This document shows positions 34,104-42,804 of a stretch of DNA of 64,000 nt, piece by piece; the stretch's first letter is position 1; every line of letters starts with the position of its first letter. The translations under genes were made by a program, and so were the position numbers. The notes under the pieces are model-generated. The model saw nothing but the letters and a program-made list of their open reading frames with translations. It was not told the DNA's origin and made no database searches. Source of the stretch: Brevibacillus dissolubilis (GTDB lineage Bacteria; Bacillota; Bacilli; Brevibacillales; Brevibacillaceae); contig NZ_VCNA01000003.1 in the NCBI RefSeq assembly GCF_006170445.1, positions 496,001-560,000 on the forward strand, written 5' to 3'.

Positions 34104-34337
34104 GGAGTGGCGGCGGCTGGCAAGTGGCGCGCCTTGTTGAACCCCCTTCGTAAGAAGACTTGACTGGCCGCTGCGAGGAAGGAAAGGGCTTGTCGGGTCA
34201 AAAAGGGTTCGGCGAAGCAGATTCGAACGGAGGGGTTTGCCCCTGAGCTTATTCAGAGAAGCGGATACGCCCTTTCCTTCCTCTTCGCTGGGCAGGTGGT
34301 TCAAAGAGGCTTGCCTCTTGCCAGCCGCCGCCACTCC
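34104..34337 (-). repeat. Structured element, copy 1 (234 nt)
   Basis: Exact 21-base terminal arms (34104-34124 and 34317-34337) enclose conserved blocks and an exact 15-base inner stem (34175-34189 with 34269-34283). Read on the minus strand, the conserved blocks are GCCTCTTTGAACC, CCTGCCCAGCGAA, GGGCAAAC, TTCGAAT, GCAGCGGCCAG and TTCAACAAGGCG. The GCCTCTTTGAACC and GGTTCAACAAGGC blocks also pair with each other. Copy 2 at 53605 shares the blocks but has entirely different, still complementary, stems. No coding frame is convincing. It fills most of the 500-base gap upstream of splB (34015-34516); the rest of that gap holds an AT hairpin and a terminator. Confidence 0.8.
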
Positions 34338-34364
34338 GACGTGCTTTTGCTGTTTGCCCACACT

Positions 34365-34391
34365 AAAAAAAGCAGACGTCGCTCCGCCTGC
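34365..34391 (-). terminator. Intrinsic terminator
   Basis: GCAGGCG/CGTCTGC stem with one G-T pair and TTTTTTT on the minus strand. It lies between the small gene ending at 34517 and structured element copy 1. Confidence 0.65.
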
Positions 34392-34516
34392 TTCGGAATA
34401 CAAAAGATTGTCGAAAGCTACTCAGTCATTTTAACCATATTCAATCATTTGAGAACTTAACTCAATACAATCCAGCCTCACCTATGCCGATCCACCGCAG
34501 CCTAATCATCCCCACC

Positions 34517-34717
34517 CTACATCTCCCGCTTCTTATCCTTAAACTCCTCCAACAATCTCGCCGCATCATCCCGCTTATACGACGGGACCTGCACCTCATA
34601 CGAATGGATCATCCCTTTTTTCTTCACCTTCAGTCGCACCCGTATGCCTTTATGCTCCAGCAGACGGCGGTACTCGTGGGCCACTCTTGGCAAACCATAG
34701 GACTTATGGACACTCAC
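34517..34717 (-). CDS. Small basic protein of unknown function
   Basis: 66 residues from a GTG at 34717 placed seven bases after GGAG. Sequence (LPRVAHEYRRLLEHKGIRVRLKVKKKGMIHSYEVQVPSYKRDDAARLLEEFKDKK) has the strand-helix-strand-helix pattern of DUF2007-like putative signal-transducing proteins, where a chain contact is followed by a short beta hairpin, but the match is weak. Own terminator downstream. No functional neighbour. Confidence 0.55.
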   Translation of the reverse strand: MSVHKSYGLPRVAHEYRRLLEHKGIRVRLKVKKKGMIHSYEVQVPSYKRDDAARLLEEFKDKKREM

Positions 34718-34832
34718 CCACCTGCTCCACAATCGGACCCGCTCCTTATCAAGGTTTCTTTACTAACCAAGATAAGCAAAAGCGGGGAAAATGGCACTGT
34801 TGACGGCCTACCCCACCAAAATAGATGCATGC

Positions 34833-34897
34833 AAAAAGCGGCCAGGCACAGACACCCTGTCCCAATCCATCGGGTGTCTGTTGCTTGACCGCTTTTT
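34833..34897. terminator. Two-stem terminator after thiD
   Basis: AAAAAGCGG/CCGCTTTTT outer stem and CAGACACCC/GGGTGTCTG inner stem; works on both strands. Confidence 0.8.
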
Positions 34898-34924
34898 CAT
34901 CCTGATCAAACCTTGGCCACGTAT

Positions 34925-35716
34925 CTACATCTCCGCCCAATGATTCGTCGGCCCATGCCCTGCCCCAATCTCAGGCGCAGTCCGGATCGCTTCGATGATA
35001 AAAACCTTCGCCCGCTCGACCGCATGGATCAGCTCTGTGCCTTTTGCCAATTCGGCTGTGAGCGCTGCTGAGAACGTGCAGCCAGTCCCGTGGGTATGGC
35101 GTGTATCGAACCGCTTATGCGGGAAACGGTAAAATTCTTCGCCATCAAACAGCAGATCCACCAGCTCTTCGCTCTCCAGATGACCGCCTTTCATCATCAC
35201 ATGGCGAGGACCCATCTCGTGAATGCGTCGTGCAGCTTCCTCCATGTCCGTTTCAGAGCGGATCGTCATGCCTGTCAGCACCTCTGCTTCCGGCAGGTTA
35301 GGTGTGATCAGATAGCTGAGTGGCAGGAGGCTGTCTTGGAGGGCGGCGACTGCTTCGTCGAGCAGCAGCTTAGCCCCGCCTTTGGCGACCATCACGGGGT
35401 CGACCACCACTTTTTTGACCTGATGCTTCTTGATCACGGAGGCCACCGCGCGAATGATCTCGGCGTTGAACAGCATTCCTGTCTTCAGCGCATCTGTCCC
35501 GATGTCACGCAGCACCTCTTCCATCTGTTGCACGACAAAATCGGTCGGAACAGCATGCACGCCAGATACGCCCAAGGTATTTTGTGCAGTCAATGCCGTG
35601 ATAGCACTGGTCCCAAACACGCCGAACTGATGAAATGTCTTCAAATCCGCCTGAATCCCTGCCCCGCCGCCGCTGTCCGAACCAGCCACTGTCATCGCGA
35701 TTGCCCGTTTCTCCAT
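34925..35716 (-). CDS. thiD: Hydroxymethylpyrimidine/phosphomethylpyrimidine kinase
   Basis: Phosphorylates HMP and HMP-P in thiamine synthesis or salvage. 263 residues from an ATG with GGAGAGGGA upstream. Ribokinase-fold markers are AMTVAGSDSGGGAGIQADLKTFHQFGVFGTSAITALTAQNT at the N-terminus, VVDPVMVAKGGAKLL, and the anion-hole DTRHTHGTGCTFSAALTAELAKG. No thiamine riboswitch is recognisable upstream. Pyridoxal kinase PdxK-type relatives in Bacillus are close, so substrate breadth is uncertain. Confidence 0.93.
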   Translation of the reverse strand: MEKRAIAMTVAGSDSGGGAGIQADLKTFHQFGVFGTSAITALTAQNTLGVSGVHAVPTDFVVQQMEEVLRDIGTDALKTGMLFNAEIIRAVASVIKKHQVKKVVVDPVMVAKGGAKLLLDEAVAALQDSLLPLSYLITPNLPEAEVLTGMTIRSETDMEEAARRIHEMGPRHVMMKGGHLESEELVDLLFDGEEFYRFPHKRFDTRHTHGTGCTFSAALTAELAKGTELIHAVERAKVFIIEAIRTAPEIGAGHGPTNHWAEM

Positions 35717-35874
35717 GATAAAATCCCTCTCCTTGCGACTCAATCTTTTGCATGTTGAGTAAAGTATAACAAATCAAGTGTCACGTTGCCCAGATGCGAC
35801 ATATCGTAAGGCAGAGAATGTCGTGCTGCCTAATTGTTGCACAAGAGAAACTTTTTTAGGTAACCGAAAAACTG

Positions 35875-35887
35875 TTGCCTACAGGCA
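35875..35887. promoter_or_regulatory. MntR-like box, upstream copy
   Basis: TTGCCTACAGGCA contains a TGCCT/AGGCA inverted repeat, a relaxed match to the Bacillus MntR operator. Confidence 0.5.
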
Positions 35888-35903
35888 CTTTTTTGTGTAA
35901 AAT
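35875..35903 (+). promoter_or_regulatory. mntA promoter
   Basis: TTGCCT and TAAAAT separated by exactly 17 bases. Its -35 hexamer is part of one MntR-like palindrome and its -10 abuts the second, so the repressor would occlude polymerase. Confidence 0.6.
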
Positions 35904-35918
35904 TTGCCCTAAGGCAAA
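35903..35918. promoter_or_regulatory. MntR box, main copy
   Basis: TTTGCCCTAAGGCAAA, a perfect six-base-arm palindrome nearly identical to the Bacillus MntR operator (TTTGCCTTAAGGAAAC), at the start of mntABCD transcription. Manganese-bound MntR would repress here. Confidence 0.75.
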
Positions 35919-35959
35919 ACTTCTGCCTAAATAAAACTTAGTTGTGGAGGGACAACATT

Positions 35960-36928
35960 ATGGCAACTTGGTGGAAAAGACCGTCGTGGCTCGTCTCAAT
36001 GATCGGTATGCTGTTGGTATCAATGGTGGTCGCAGGTTGTGGAACCGGTACGACTCCAGCATCTCCAGCTGCAGCTACACCATCTGCTGACGGTGTGTGG
36101 CACGTAACCGTCACAACCGGGATGGTAGGCGATATCGTCAAGCAGGTAGGCGGAACCCATGTGGAAGTCACCCAGCTGATGGGCCCCGGTGTTGACCCGC
36201 ACTTATACAAGGCGTCTCAAGGTGACATCAAGCGGATCGACGAGGCCGATCTCGTGTTTTACTCCGGTCTGCATCTGGAGGGCAAACTGGTTGATATTTT
36301 CGAAAAAATCGGCAGACAAAAGCCTGTGCTCAGCGTGACCGACTCCATCCCCAAAGAACTGCTGCACGCAAGCCCTGATGGTGTGACCAGCTATGACCCG
36401 CATGTCTGGTTTGACGTCACTCTCTGGATGAAAGCCACCGAGCGTGTCCGCGACGAGCTGATCAGGATCGACCCTGCGAATCAAGAGACCTATAAGCAAA
36501 ACACAGATACCTATCTGAAAGAACTGGCCTCCCTGCACGAGTACGCCAAGGCACAGATCGCCACGATCCCAAAAGAACGCCGTGTGCTGGTCACCGCTCA
36601 TGATGCTTTTGGCTATTTCGGCAAAGCATATGACATCGAGGTAATCGGTCTGCAAGGCATCAGCACGGCATCCGAGTACGGTCTCAAAGATGTACAACAG
36701 CTCGTCGATACACTCGTCTTACGCCAGATCAAAGCCGTATTCATCGAATCCTCTGTACCCAAACGCTCCATCGAGGCTGTCGTCGAGGGAACCAAGGCCA
36801 AAAACCATACGATCACCATCGGCGGTGAGCTGTTCTCCGATGCGATGGGTGAGCCAGGTACAGCAGAAGGCAACTATATCGGCATGGTGAGACACAACGT
36901 CGATACGATTGTGAAAGCACTGAAATAG
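35960..36928 (+). CDS. mntA: Manganese ABC transporter substrate-binding lipoprotein
   Basis: 322 residues; ATG after GGAGG. Signal sequence ends in lipobox VAGC (Cys27). Cluster A-I metal receptor: [40 protein letters not shown] (first His ligand), DPHVWFD (second His), [31 protein letters not shown] and the C-terminal GELFSDAMG acidic ligand. The His-rich loop of zinc-specific ZnuA is missing, favouring Mn. The gene heads a four-gene operon with MntR-like boxes over the promoter. Confidence 0.92.
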   Translation: MATWWKRPSWLVSMIGMLLVSMVVAGCGTGTTPASPAAATPSADGVWHVTVTTGMVGDIVKQVGGTHVEVTQLMGPGVDPHLYKASQGDIKRIDEADLVFYSGLHLEGKLVDIFEKIGRQKPVLSVTDSIPKELLHASPDGVTSYDPHVWFDVTLWMKATERVRDELIRIDPANQETYKQNTDTYLKELASLHEYAKAQIATIPKERRVLVTAHDAFGYFGKAYDIEVIGLQGISTASEYGLKDVQQLVDTLVLRQIKAVFIESSVPKRSIEAVVEGTKAKNHTITIGGELFSDAMGEPGTAEGNYIGMVRHNVDTIVKALK

Positions 36929-36968
36929 ATGTATCACCCACTTTTTTTCAAGAAGAGGAGGTATCCTT

Positions 36969-37841
36969 ATGACAGATAAAAAGACGGCTCCCCCGCTGGC
37001 TGTACGTGACTTGACCGTCGCGTATCAGAAAAAGCCTGTCCTGCGCAACGTCAATCTGGAGATCCCCGAGGGCAGCCTGATTGGCATCGTCGGGCCCAAT
37101 GGTGCGGGCAAGTCAACTTTTATCAAGGCGGTGCAAGGATTGATTCCCGTCGCCAGCGGGCAGGTAGAAATCTACGGCAAGCCATACCGTGCCCAACGAA
37201 AGCTGGTCGGCTATGTGCCGCAGCGGGAATCGGTCGACTGGGATTTTCCCACCGATGCGCTGGATGTGGTGCTGATGGGTACGTACGGCCGATTGGGCTG
37301 GTTTCGTCGCCCCGGCAAGCAGGATCGGGAATGGGCGCTAGAGTGCCTGCGAAAAGTGGGGATGGCTGATTACGCCACCCGGCAGATCAGCCAGCTATCC
37401 GGCGGGCAGCAGCAGCGTGTTTTTCTCGCCCGGGCACTGGCACAGGAAGCATCGCTCTACTTCATGGATGAACCGTTTGCCGGAGTGGATGCGGCGACCG
37501 AGAAAGCGATAATCCAGCTGCTCAATGAACTGAAAGCCCAGCAAAAGACCGTCCTCGTGGTGCACCATGACTTGCAGACGGTGCCAGAATATTTCGACTG
37601 GGTTGTGATGCTGAACCGCCGCGTGATCGAAAACGGGCCTACTCATGAGGTGTTCACTGCCGATAATCTCCAAAAAACGTATGGTGGTAGATTACAGACG
37701 CCAACCTCCCCCCATTTTGCAGCCATTAGTCCACGTTCAACGAGTGCTTCTAATAACCCAACTCCAACTGCCACAGGCATCACACTTGCCTCTAGCTTCT
37801 CAGGCACCAGCTGCACCACAAAGCAAGGTGATCAGCCATGA
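36969..37841 (+). CDS. mntB: Manganese ABC transporter ATP-binding protein
   Basis: 290 residues. Walker [11 protein letters not shown]-loop region [26 protein letters not shown] (characteristic of Mn/Zn/Fe importers), signature [17 protein letters not shown], Walker [13 protein letters not shown] and switch His VVHHD. It powers uptake through MntC/MntD. The last 50 residues are a Ser/Thr/Pro-rich tail not usual for the family. It overlaps mntC by four bases. Confidence 0.94.
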   Translation: MTDKKTAPPLAVRDLTVAYQKKPVLRNVNLEIPEGSLIGIVGPNGAGKSTFIKAVQGLIPVASGQVEIYGKPYRAQRKLVGYVPQRESVDWDFPTDALDVVLMGTYGRLGWFRRPGKQDREWALECLRKVGMADYATRQISQLSGGQQQRVFLARALAQEASLYFMDEPFAGVDAATEKAIIQLLNELKAQQKTVLVVHHDLQTVPEYFDWVVMLNRRVIENGPTHEVFTADNLQKTYGGRLQTPTSPHFAAISPRSTSASNNPTPTATGITLASSFSGTSCTTKQGDQP

Positions 37842-39169
37842 CCGGGTGGGATGTGTTGCAAGACCCCAATACACAGTGGGTGTTGATCGGCTGCATGCTG
37901 CTTGGGATGTGCAGCGGGATGCTTGGCAGCTTCGCCTTTTTGCGCAACCGCTCACTGGTCGGCGACGCGCTGGCCCATGCCGCTCTGCCGGGAGTATGTG
38001 TGATGTTTTTGCTGACTGGCGCCAAGTCGATTGGGCTTTTCCTGATCGGAGCCGCAGTGGCGGGGTTACTCGCTATCTATTCGATTCAGGCGATTACCCG
38101 CTATACGCGGATCAAGGAAGACACGGCGCTGGCCCTGACTCTCTCTGTCTTTTTCGGTCTGGGGATTGTGCTGTTGACCTTCATCCAACACAGTGACAGC
38201 GGCAACCAGAGCGGATTGGATAAATTTCTGTTCGGTCAGGCGGCCTCGCTGATCGCAAGCGATGTGACAGCGATTGTCGTCGTGTCGGGCATTCTTCTCG
38301 CCGCTACCGGACTGTTGTTCAAAGAGTTTAAGCTGCTCGCCTTTGACCCTGGTTTTGGCCGTGGCTTGGGTTATCCGATGGGGCTGTTAGACGGTCTGTT
38401 GATGCTGATGCTTTTGCTCACGGTGGTGATCGGTCTGCAAGCCGTCGGGGTCGTGCTGATGGCCGCGATGCTGATCGCACCTGCTGTCACTGCCCGCTAC
38501 TGGACGGATCGGCTCGGTCTGATGGTCATCCTCTCTGGTCTGTTCGGTGCGTTGAGCGGTGCGCTTGGGACATTGTTTAGCACCCAGATCGAAAACCTGC
38601 CGACCGGCCCGATGATCGTGCTTGCGGCTACGTCCTTCTTCCTCTTTTCTCTTCTGTTCTCACCTCGCCGCGGGCTATTGTCGAGAGTCATCCGGTTCCT
38701 TCGCCTGCGCCGCAAAGTCCTGCACGAGGATGTCCTGCAGGCTCTCTATGAACTGCACGAGCAACCACACGCACAGCTGACTGCCACCAGCTTCACCGCA
38801 GAGCATCTGTCCCAAAAAACCGGCAAACCACGCCGCCGTATCCAATCCGCCTTACGTGCACTGTGGCGACTGGGCTTACTGGACGGTTTGGAGTCCGACA
38901 CGATCCGCTTTACCGCAGATGGACTGGTCGCGGCGCACCAGATCGTACTGAATCAGCGCCTGTGGGACATCTACCACATGAATGAGAATCAATACCAATC
39001 GGCAGGCATCGATAAAAACCTGGAAGAGATCACCCCACAGCTCTCCCCAGACACGCTCGCCCAGATGATGAAGCAGCTCGACGACTACGACCTCACCCCG
39101 ACCCTTTTGCAAAAACCAAAACCAGCCGTGTCGGTTCCTTACACGAAAAAAGGGGGCTTCTCCTTATGA
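37838..39169 (+). CDS. mntC: Manganese ABC transporter permease with C-terminal DtxR/MntR-like domain
   Basis: 443 residues. Residues 1-285 form an ABC-3 family permease with about eight membrane helices ([48 protein letters not shown]). Residues 300-435 are soluble and look like an iron-dependent repressor: winged-helix segment [33 protein letters not shown], then [25 protein letters not shown] and a final [18 protein letters not shown]. subtilis MntC has the same length and tail; chlamydial YtgCR has a similar fusion. The tail may regulate transport or, if released, transcription. Confidence 0.92.
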   Translation: MTGWDVLQDPNTQWVLIGCMLLGMCSGMLGSFAFLRNRSLVGDALAHAALPGVCVMFLLTGAKSIGLFLIGAAVAGLLAIYSIQAITRYTRIKEDTALALTLSVFFGLGIVLLTFIQHSDSGNQSGLDKFLFGQAASLIASDVTAIVVVSGILLAATGLLFKEFKLLAFDPGFGRGLGYPMGLLDGLLMLMLLLTVVIGLQAVGVVLMAAMLIAPAVTARYWTDRLGLMVILSGLFGALSGALGTLFSTQIENLPTGPMIVLAATSFFLFSLLFSPRRGLLSRVIRFLRLRRKVLHEDVLQALYELHEQPHAQLTATSFTAEHLSQKTGKPRRRIQSALRALWRLGLLDGLESDTIRFTADGLVAAHQIVLNQRLWDIYHMNENQYQSAGIDKNLEEITPQLSPDTLAQMMKQLDDYDLTPTLLQKPKPAVSVPYTKKGGFSL

Positions 39170-40053
39170 ACAGCTTTTGGATCATCTTGACGGGTTCTTT
39201 GGTGGCGGCCTCATGCGGGTTTCTTGGCTGCTTTCTGATCCTGCGCCGGATGGCTATGCTCGGGGATGCGATCAGCCACTCGGTGTTACCAGGGATTGTG
39301 CTTGCGTTTCTATTAAGTGAAAGCCGTGATACCCTGCCGATGCTCATCGGGGCGACCGCGATTGGATTAATCACCGTATTTATCATCCAGACCTTACACG
39401 CAAGCGGGGTTAAGTCAGATGCGGCCATCGGCGTCACCTTTACCGCTTTATTCTCAGTCGGGGTCGTACTGGTCTCGATGTATACCGACAAGGTCGACTT
39501 GGATCTCGACTGCGTCCTCTACGGGGAGATCGCTTATGTACCGTGGGATACGCTCACCTTTGCAGGCATGGAGATCGGCCCGCGTGCCGTCTGGGGCATC
39601 GGCAGTGTGTTTTTGCTCAGCCTTGTCACCGTCTGGCTCTTTTTCAAGCAGTTCAAAATCTGCGCCTTCGATCCGGCGATGGCAGCGGCTGTCGGGATTC
39701 CGGTGATGCTGTTTCATTACATCCTGATGGGGCTGGTATCGCTGACGACAGTCGCTTCCTTTGAGAGTGTCGGGGCGATCCTCGTCGTCGCGATGCTGGT
39801 CGTGCCGAGTGCAACTGCTTATCTGCTGACCGATCGGCTCTCTGTGATGCTTGGCGTGAGTATGCTGATTGGCGTGCTATGCTCCGTGTTTGGGTATTGG
39901 TTGGCTACGTGGCTGGATACATCGATTGCAGGTGCGATGACCGTGGTCGCAGGAGGATTGTTCTTGCTGGCCCTGCTGTTCTCACCCAAATACGGTGTTG
40001 TCGCCAAGGTCATCAGCCAACGCAGACTGAGACGCGAGATAAAGGAGATCTAA
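39166..40053 (+). CDS. mntD: Manganese ABC transporter permease
   Basis: 295 residues, ABC-3 family. Opens with SLVAASCGFLGCFLILRRMAMLGDAISHSVLPGIVLAFLL and holds the family loop SVGAILVVAMLVVPSATAYLLTDR. Pairs with the MntC membrane half. Overlaps mntC by four bases (ATGA), ends beside a bidirectional terminator. The length matches B. subtilis MntD (295). Confidence 0.94.
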   Translation: MNSFWIILTGSLVAASCGFLGCFLILRRMAMLGDAISHSVLPGIVLAFLLSESRDTLPMLIGATAIGLITVFIIQTLHASGVKSDAAIGVTFTALFSVGVVLVSMYTDKVDLDLDCVLYGEIAYVPWDTLTFAGMEIGPRAVWGIGSVFLLSLVTVWLFFKQFKICAFDPAMAAAVGIPVMLFHYILMGLVSLTTVASFESVGAILVVAMLVVPSATAYLLTDRLSVMLGVSMLIGVLCSVFGYWLATWLDTSIAGAMTVVAGGLFLLALLFSPKYGVVAKVISQRRLRREIKEI

Positions 40054-41005
40054 CAAACGCAAAAAAACCGTCAGCGATGTGGGTTTCCATCCACACCTTC
40101 CAGGCGGTTCTTTTTTTTCTCCTTAATACACGGGCCAAGTCGTGTCTTGGACTGACCGCGATACTGTCGCCAAAATTGCGCAGCTTGGCAGCAGAGAAGT
40201 TCGACACATGAAACAGCATCAATTTATCCGAAAACGGTGGGGTGGTTGAATTCGTCACCGTAAAGCCAAACGGAATCGCTGGCGGTATGTTTTCTTGCAG
40301 CATCATGTTTGACACTCTACCTATTTGGCTTTTGTTAATTTTGATCCCCTGATAAAAGTATTCCCGTATGGTTTGAGATTGAGCTACCTGACTAAACCCG
40401 GTTAAGAGAGCAATTTTAATCGTATTAAACTCCAGATTCGCAAACAATTGACCGATTTCCGCAGAGTTAAGCGGTCGCTTGCCACTGAAGAAGCCATTGA
40501 AAAAGGACGTCGTTTCCACAAACTCAGCATGCTCCGGATAGGGGATGACAGGTGGGCGTACGTAGACCCCCTTCTCCAGCATCACATCTGCCACTTCGTT
40601 AAACAGCTTCGCAGACACATGGATCGCATCCGTGATGAATCCCCGTACGTCCTCTCTGGCCATGGTAGGCAGGGCAATCGTATAGAAAATACTGCCCAGC
40701 CCGGTTATCATTTTTAAGTAATAGAGATAGTATGTATCGGAGAATAACCGTGGGGCATCCAGATGGACATCTTCGTCTGTAAAGCCGATCGGAATCGGAA
40801 AATGGTCTTTTTCGAATATCTCTTTGATCCGTGCCAGATTTACTTGGCATGCCTTTTGATTGTCTGAGATCACTTTCCCGATCTGCTCGTCCTCGACGTT
40901 GCGGTTAAAATAACTCAGTACCTTACAGCCCATGGAGTTAGCCATATAAGCCATCCAGAGGTTCCCTATTTCGGCAGATGTCATAGGCATCCTGGTCTTC
41001 TCCAT
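40013..41005 (-). CDS. DUF3231 family protein
   Basis: 330 residues from an ATG at 41005 with AGAGGAAGGG upstream. Two tandem ferritin-like helical halves typical of DUF3231: MTSAEIGNLWMAYMANSMGCKVLSYF and RPLNSAEIGQLFANLEFNTIKIALLTGFSQVA, each with HFPIPIGFTDEDVHLDAPRLFSD or IPPAIPFGFTVTNSTTPPFSDKLMLFH. The family is common in spore formers and of unknown role. The C-terminal 35 residues read through a strong bidirectional terminator and 41 bases into mntD on the other strand, and look unlike the family. A late frameshift near 40125-40145 may have removed an earlier stop (a TAA is present in another frame). Confidence 0.82.
   Translation of the reverse strand: MEKTRMPMTSAEIGNLWMAYMANSMGCKVLSYFNRNVEDEQIGKVISDNQKACQVNLARIKEIFEKDHFPIPIGFTDEDVHLDAPRLFSDTYYLYYLKMITGLGSIFYTIALPTMAREDVRGFITDAIHVSAKLFNEVADVMLEKGVYVRPPVIPYPEHAEFVETTSFFNGFFSGKRPLNSAEIGQLFANLEFNTIKIALLTGFSQVAQSQTIREYFYQGIKINKSQIGRVSNMMLQENIPPAIPFGFTVTNSTTPPFSDKLMLFHVSNFSAAKLRNFGDSIAVSPRHDLARVLRRKKRTAWKVWMETHIADGFFAFVRSPLSRVSVCVG
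40061..40119. terminator. Bidirectional terminator after mntD
   Basis: AAAAAACCG...CGGTTCTTTTTTTT with inner TGTGG/CCACA stem. It lies inside the 3' end of the DUF3231 frame. Confidence 0.8.
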
Positions 41006-41050
41006 TATTCCCTTCCTCTCTTCCCTGCACGTAATGGTTAGGGATATCAT

Positions 41051-41536
41051 TTACCCCGTCATCCTTTTTATTCGACCTATCCGCATCAGAATAGCCCCAA
41101 AGCCGATCCCGATAAAACAGAAAAGCATCGGCAGCCATACCGGGCCAAGCAAGATCCCCATGATCCGCAGAGTCGGAGCATAGATCACACCCACCGTGGC
41201 AAAAAAAGCGGAAAAGACAAACGGCAAGGTAGAATAAGGTGCGTCTCCCCCTCCCGCGTTTCTATAGGCATCCCATATGCCAAACATATAGACACACGGG
41301 TAAAACATCAGCCATTGAAAATTGGTCTGCCCCAACGCCTTGGTGATATCTCCATGAAAGCTTGCAATGATCGCCAGATTGAGCTTCGATCCCATATTAA
41401 TGATGACTTCCAGCACAATCAGAACAAATCCTTTCAGATACTGCTTATTTAGGAACTGCCCGAAACCCGGCAAGGCAACACACCAAAGAAGTGCCTGCAG
41501 TGGATCGGGAGTTGCATTTTGCTGTTTTGCCGGCAC
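41051..41536 (-). CDS. Small polytopic membrane protein
   Basis: 161 residues from a GTG preceded by GGAGGGG. Four or so hydrophobic segments: LQALLWCVALPGFGQFLNKQYLKGFVLIVLEVIIN, WLMFYPCVYMFGIWDAY, LPFVFSAFFATVGVIY and GPVWLPMLFCFIGIGFGAIL. The opening ALPGFGQFLNKQYLKG resembles TM2-like membrane proteins. Followed 45 bases later by the DUF3231 gene on the same strand, probably one operon. Function unknown. Confidence 0.65.
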   Translation of the reverse strand: MPAKQQNATPDPLQALLWCVALPGFGQFLNKQYLKGFVLIVLEVIINMGSKLNLAIIASFHGDITKALGQTNFQWLMFYPCVYMFGIWDAYRNAGGGDAPYSTLPFVFSAFFATVGVIYAPTLRIMGILLGPVWLPMLFCFIGIGFGAILMRIGRIKRMTG

Positions 41537-41734
41537 AGTTCCATCCCCTCCGTTTTTCTATAGGTTGCCATCAAGCAATCATATAAATTCATACTGTAAT
41601 TCAAATTTATGTAAGAAATTGCGACCTGCAACGATCCTACCTTTATCATGACAAATCCAACAAAAAAAATCCCTCACAGAGCTGGTGTCTGCTTAGGATT
41701 TTAGCGACCACAATGGGACAAGGTATCCCTTCTT

Positions 41735-42790
41735 CTATTGCCCGAGGAGACCACCCTCTGCATTCTGGTAATACACGTACGGATTGCGCGGTGCTAGTAC
41801 CTGGGTGACCTTCTCTGCCTGAAGCACAAGCAGCTTCGTGTCGCCTGCCTGACGCAACACCAACTCACCCCCTACCCTGACCCAGCTGTCCCGGGCCCCG
41901 CGCTTCATCCCCTCAGGCAGTTCTACCATGACTCCGAATACCCCTGCATCAGCGGTACAGCAGCTCACTGAAAAACGGGCAACGACGAACTCCCGCTCCG
42001 AAAAATGAGGCTCCGTATAGATGAAGCCCATCGTTTCCAGCTTTTTGCCGGCGAATTGCTTCTGATACAGCTCAAGCGTGGTCAACCCGTCTAAGAAGTT
42101 GTGATCATCGAGCACGATCACCGGCTGCTGGTACAAGCCTACGGCGAGATCGGTGTAAAAATCTCCGAAGCCTTCGCTGTTGAACATCTTACGGATTTCC
42201 TCGGTGGTTTTGGGGTAAGCTGTTTCGACCTTTTGCGGTTGAGTGACAGACTCTGGGCTACCAGCGCTTCCGTCGACTGCTCCTTTGGCAGCACCGATAC
42301 CTCCCTTGCCCGCTTCCTCAGCACCACTTGTCCGATCAACGCCCCCGCTCCCTGATTCCCCGACTCCAGTTGCTTCCCCTCTCGCCACCGCCGCCAGCTT
42401 GGAATTCCCCGACAGCAGGTTCAGCCCCTTTTTCTCCGCCAGCTCACTTCCGAGAATCTTATCCGGCATGAACAAGCCCATCACGACTGGCAGAAGAAAC
42501 AAACCGTACACGATTGACGACCTCCACAAGCCCTGGGGAATCCCATGCTCTCCCGGACAATCACAGACCTCCTCAGCAGGTCCCATGATCGCCTGACGCA
42601 GGCTGACGCCTGTAAGAAGTAGCATTATTACAAGAGTCACATATGCTAACCCATGCAGTCTGGGGGCCAGATATAGTCCGATAGTCCCTCCAGCGATAAG
42701 ATCGATCAACCAAAAACAGAATCCAAGCAACAGAAAGCTCCGCACATAATAATGCCGCTTCACCCGCCGCACTTCACTGCTGCCGTACAT
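41735..42790 (-). CDS. TIGR03943/DUF1980 family membrane protein (YcgQ-like)
   Basis: 351 residues; ATG at 42790 after GGGGGGAGAGG. N-terminal two or three membrane helices (SFLLLGFCFWLIDLIAG, LAYVTLVIMLLLTGVSL, SIVYGLFLLPVVMGLFM), a Gly/Ser/Thr linker near 150-200, then a soluble domain (LETMGFIYTEPHFSEREFVVARFSVSCCTADAGVFGVMVELPEG). These proteins always accompany the permease encoded just upstream and probably form a two-component membrane system; the CC pair could handle metal or thiol. Substrate not established. Confidence 0.88.
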   Translation of the reverse strand: MYGSSEVRRVKRHYYVRSFLLLGFCFWLIDLIAGGTIGLYLAPRLHGLAYVTLVIMLLLTGVSLRQAIMGPAEEVCDCPGEHGIPQGLWRSSIVYGLFLLPVVMGLFMPDKILGSELAEKKGLNLLSGNSKLAAVARGEATGVGESGSGGVDRTSGAEEAGKGGIGAAKGAVDGSAGSPESVTQPQKVETAYPKTTEEIRKMFNSEGFGDFYTDLAVGLYQQPVIVLDDHNFLDGLTTLELYQKQFAGKKLETMGFIYTEPHFSEREFVVARFSVSCCTADAGVFGVMVELPEGMKRGARDSWVRVGGELVLRQAGDTKLLVLQAEKVTQVLAPRNPYVYYQNAEGGLLGQ

Positions 42791-42804
42791 CCTCTCCCCC
42801 CCTG

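Noticed and set aside
34925-35940. TPP riboswitch upstream of thiD
   Set aside because: The region upstream of 35716 is short and lacks the conserved THI-box CUGAGA and GGGUGC-like core.
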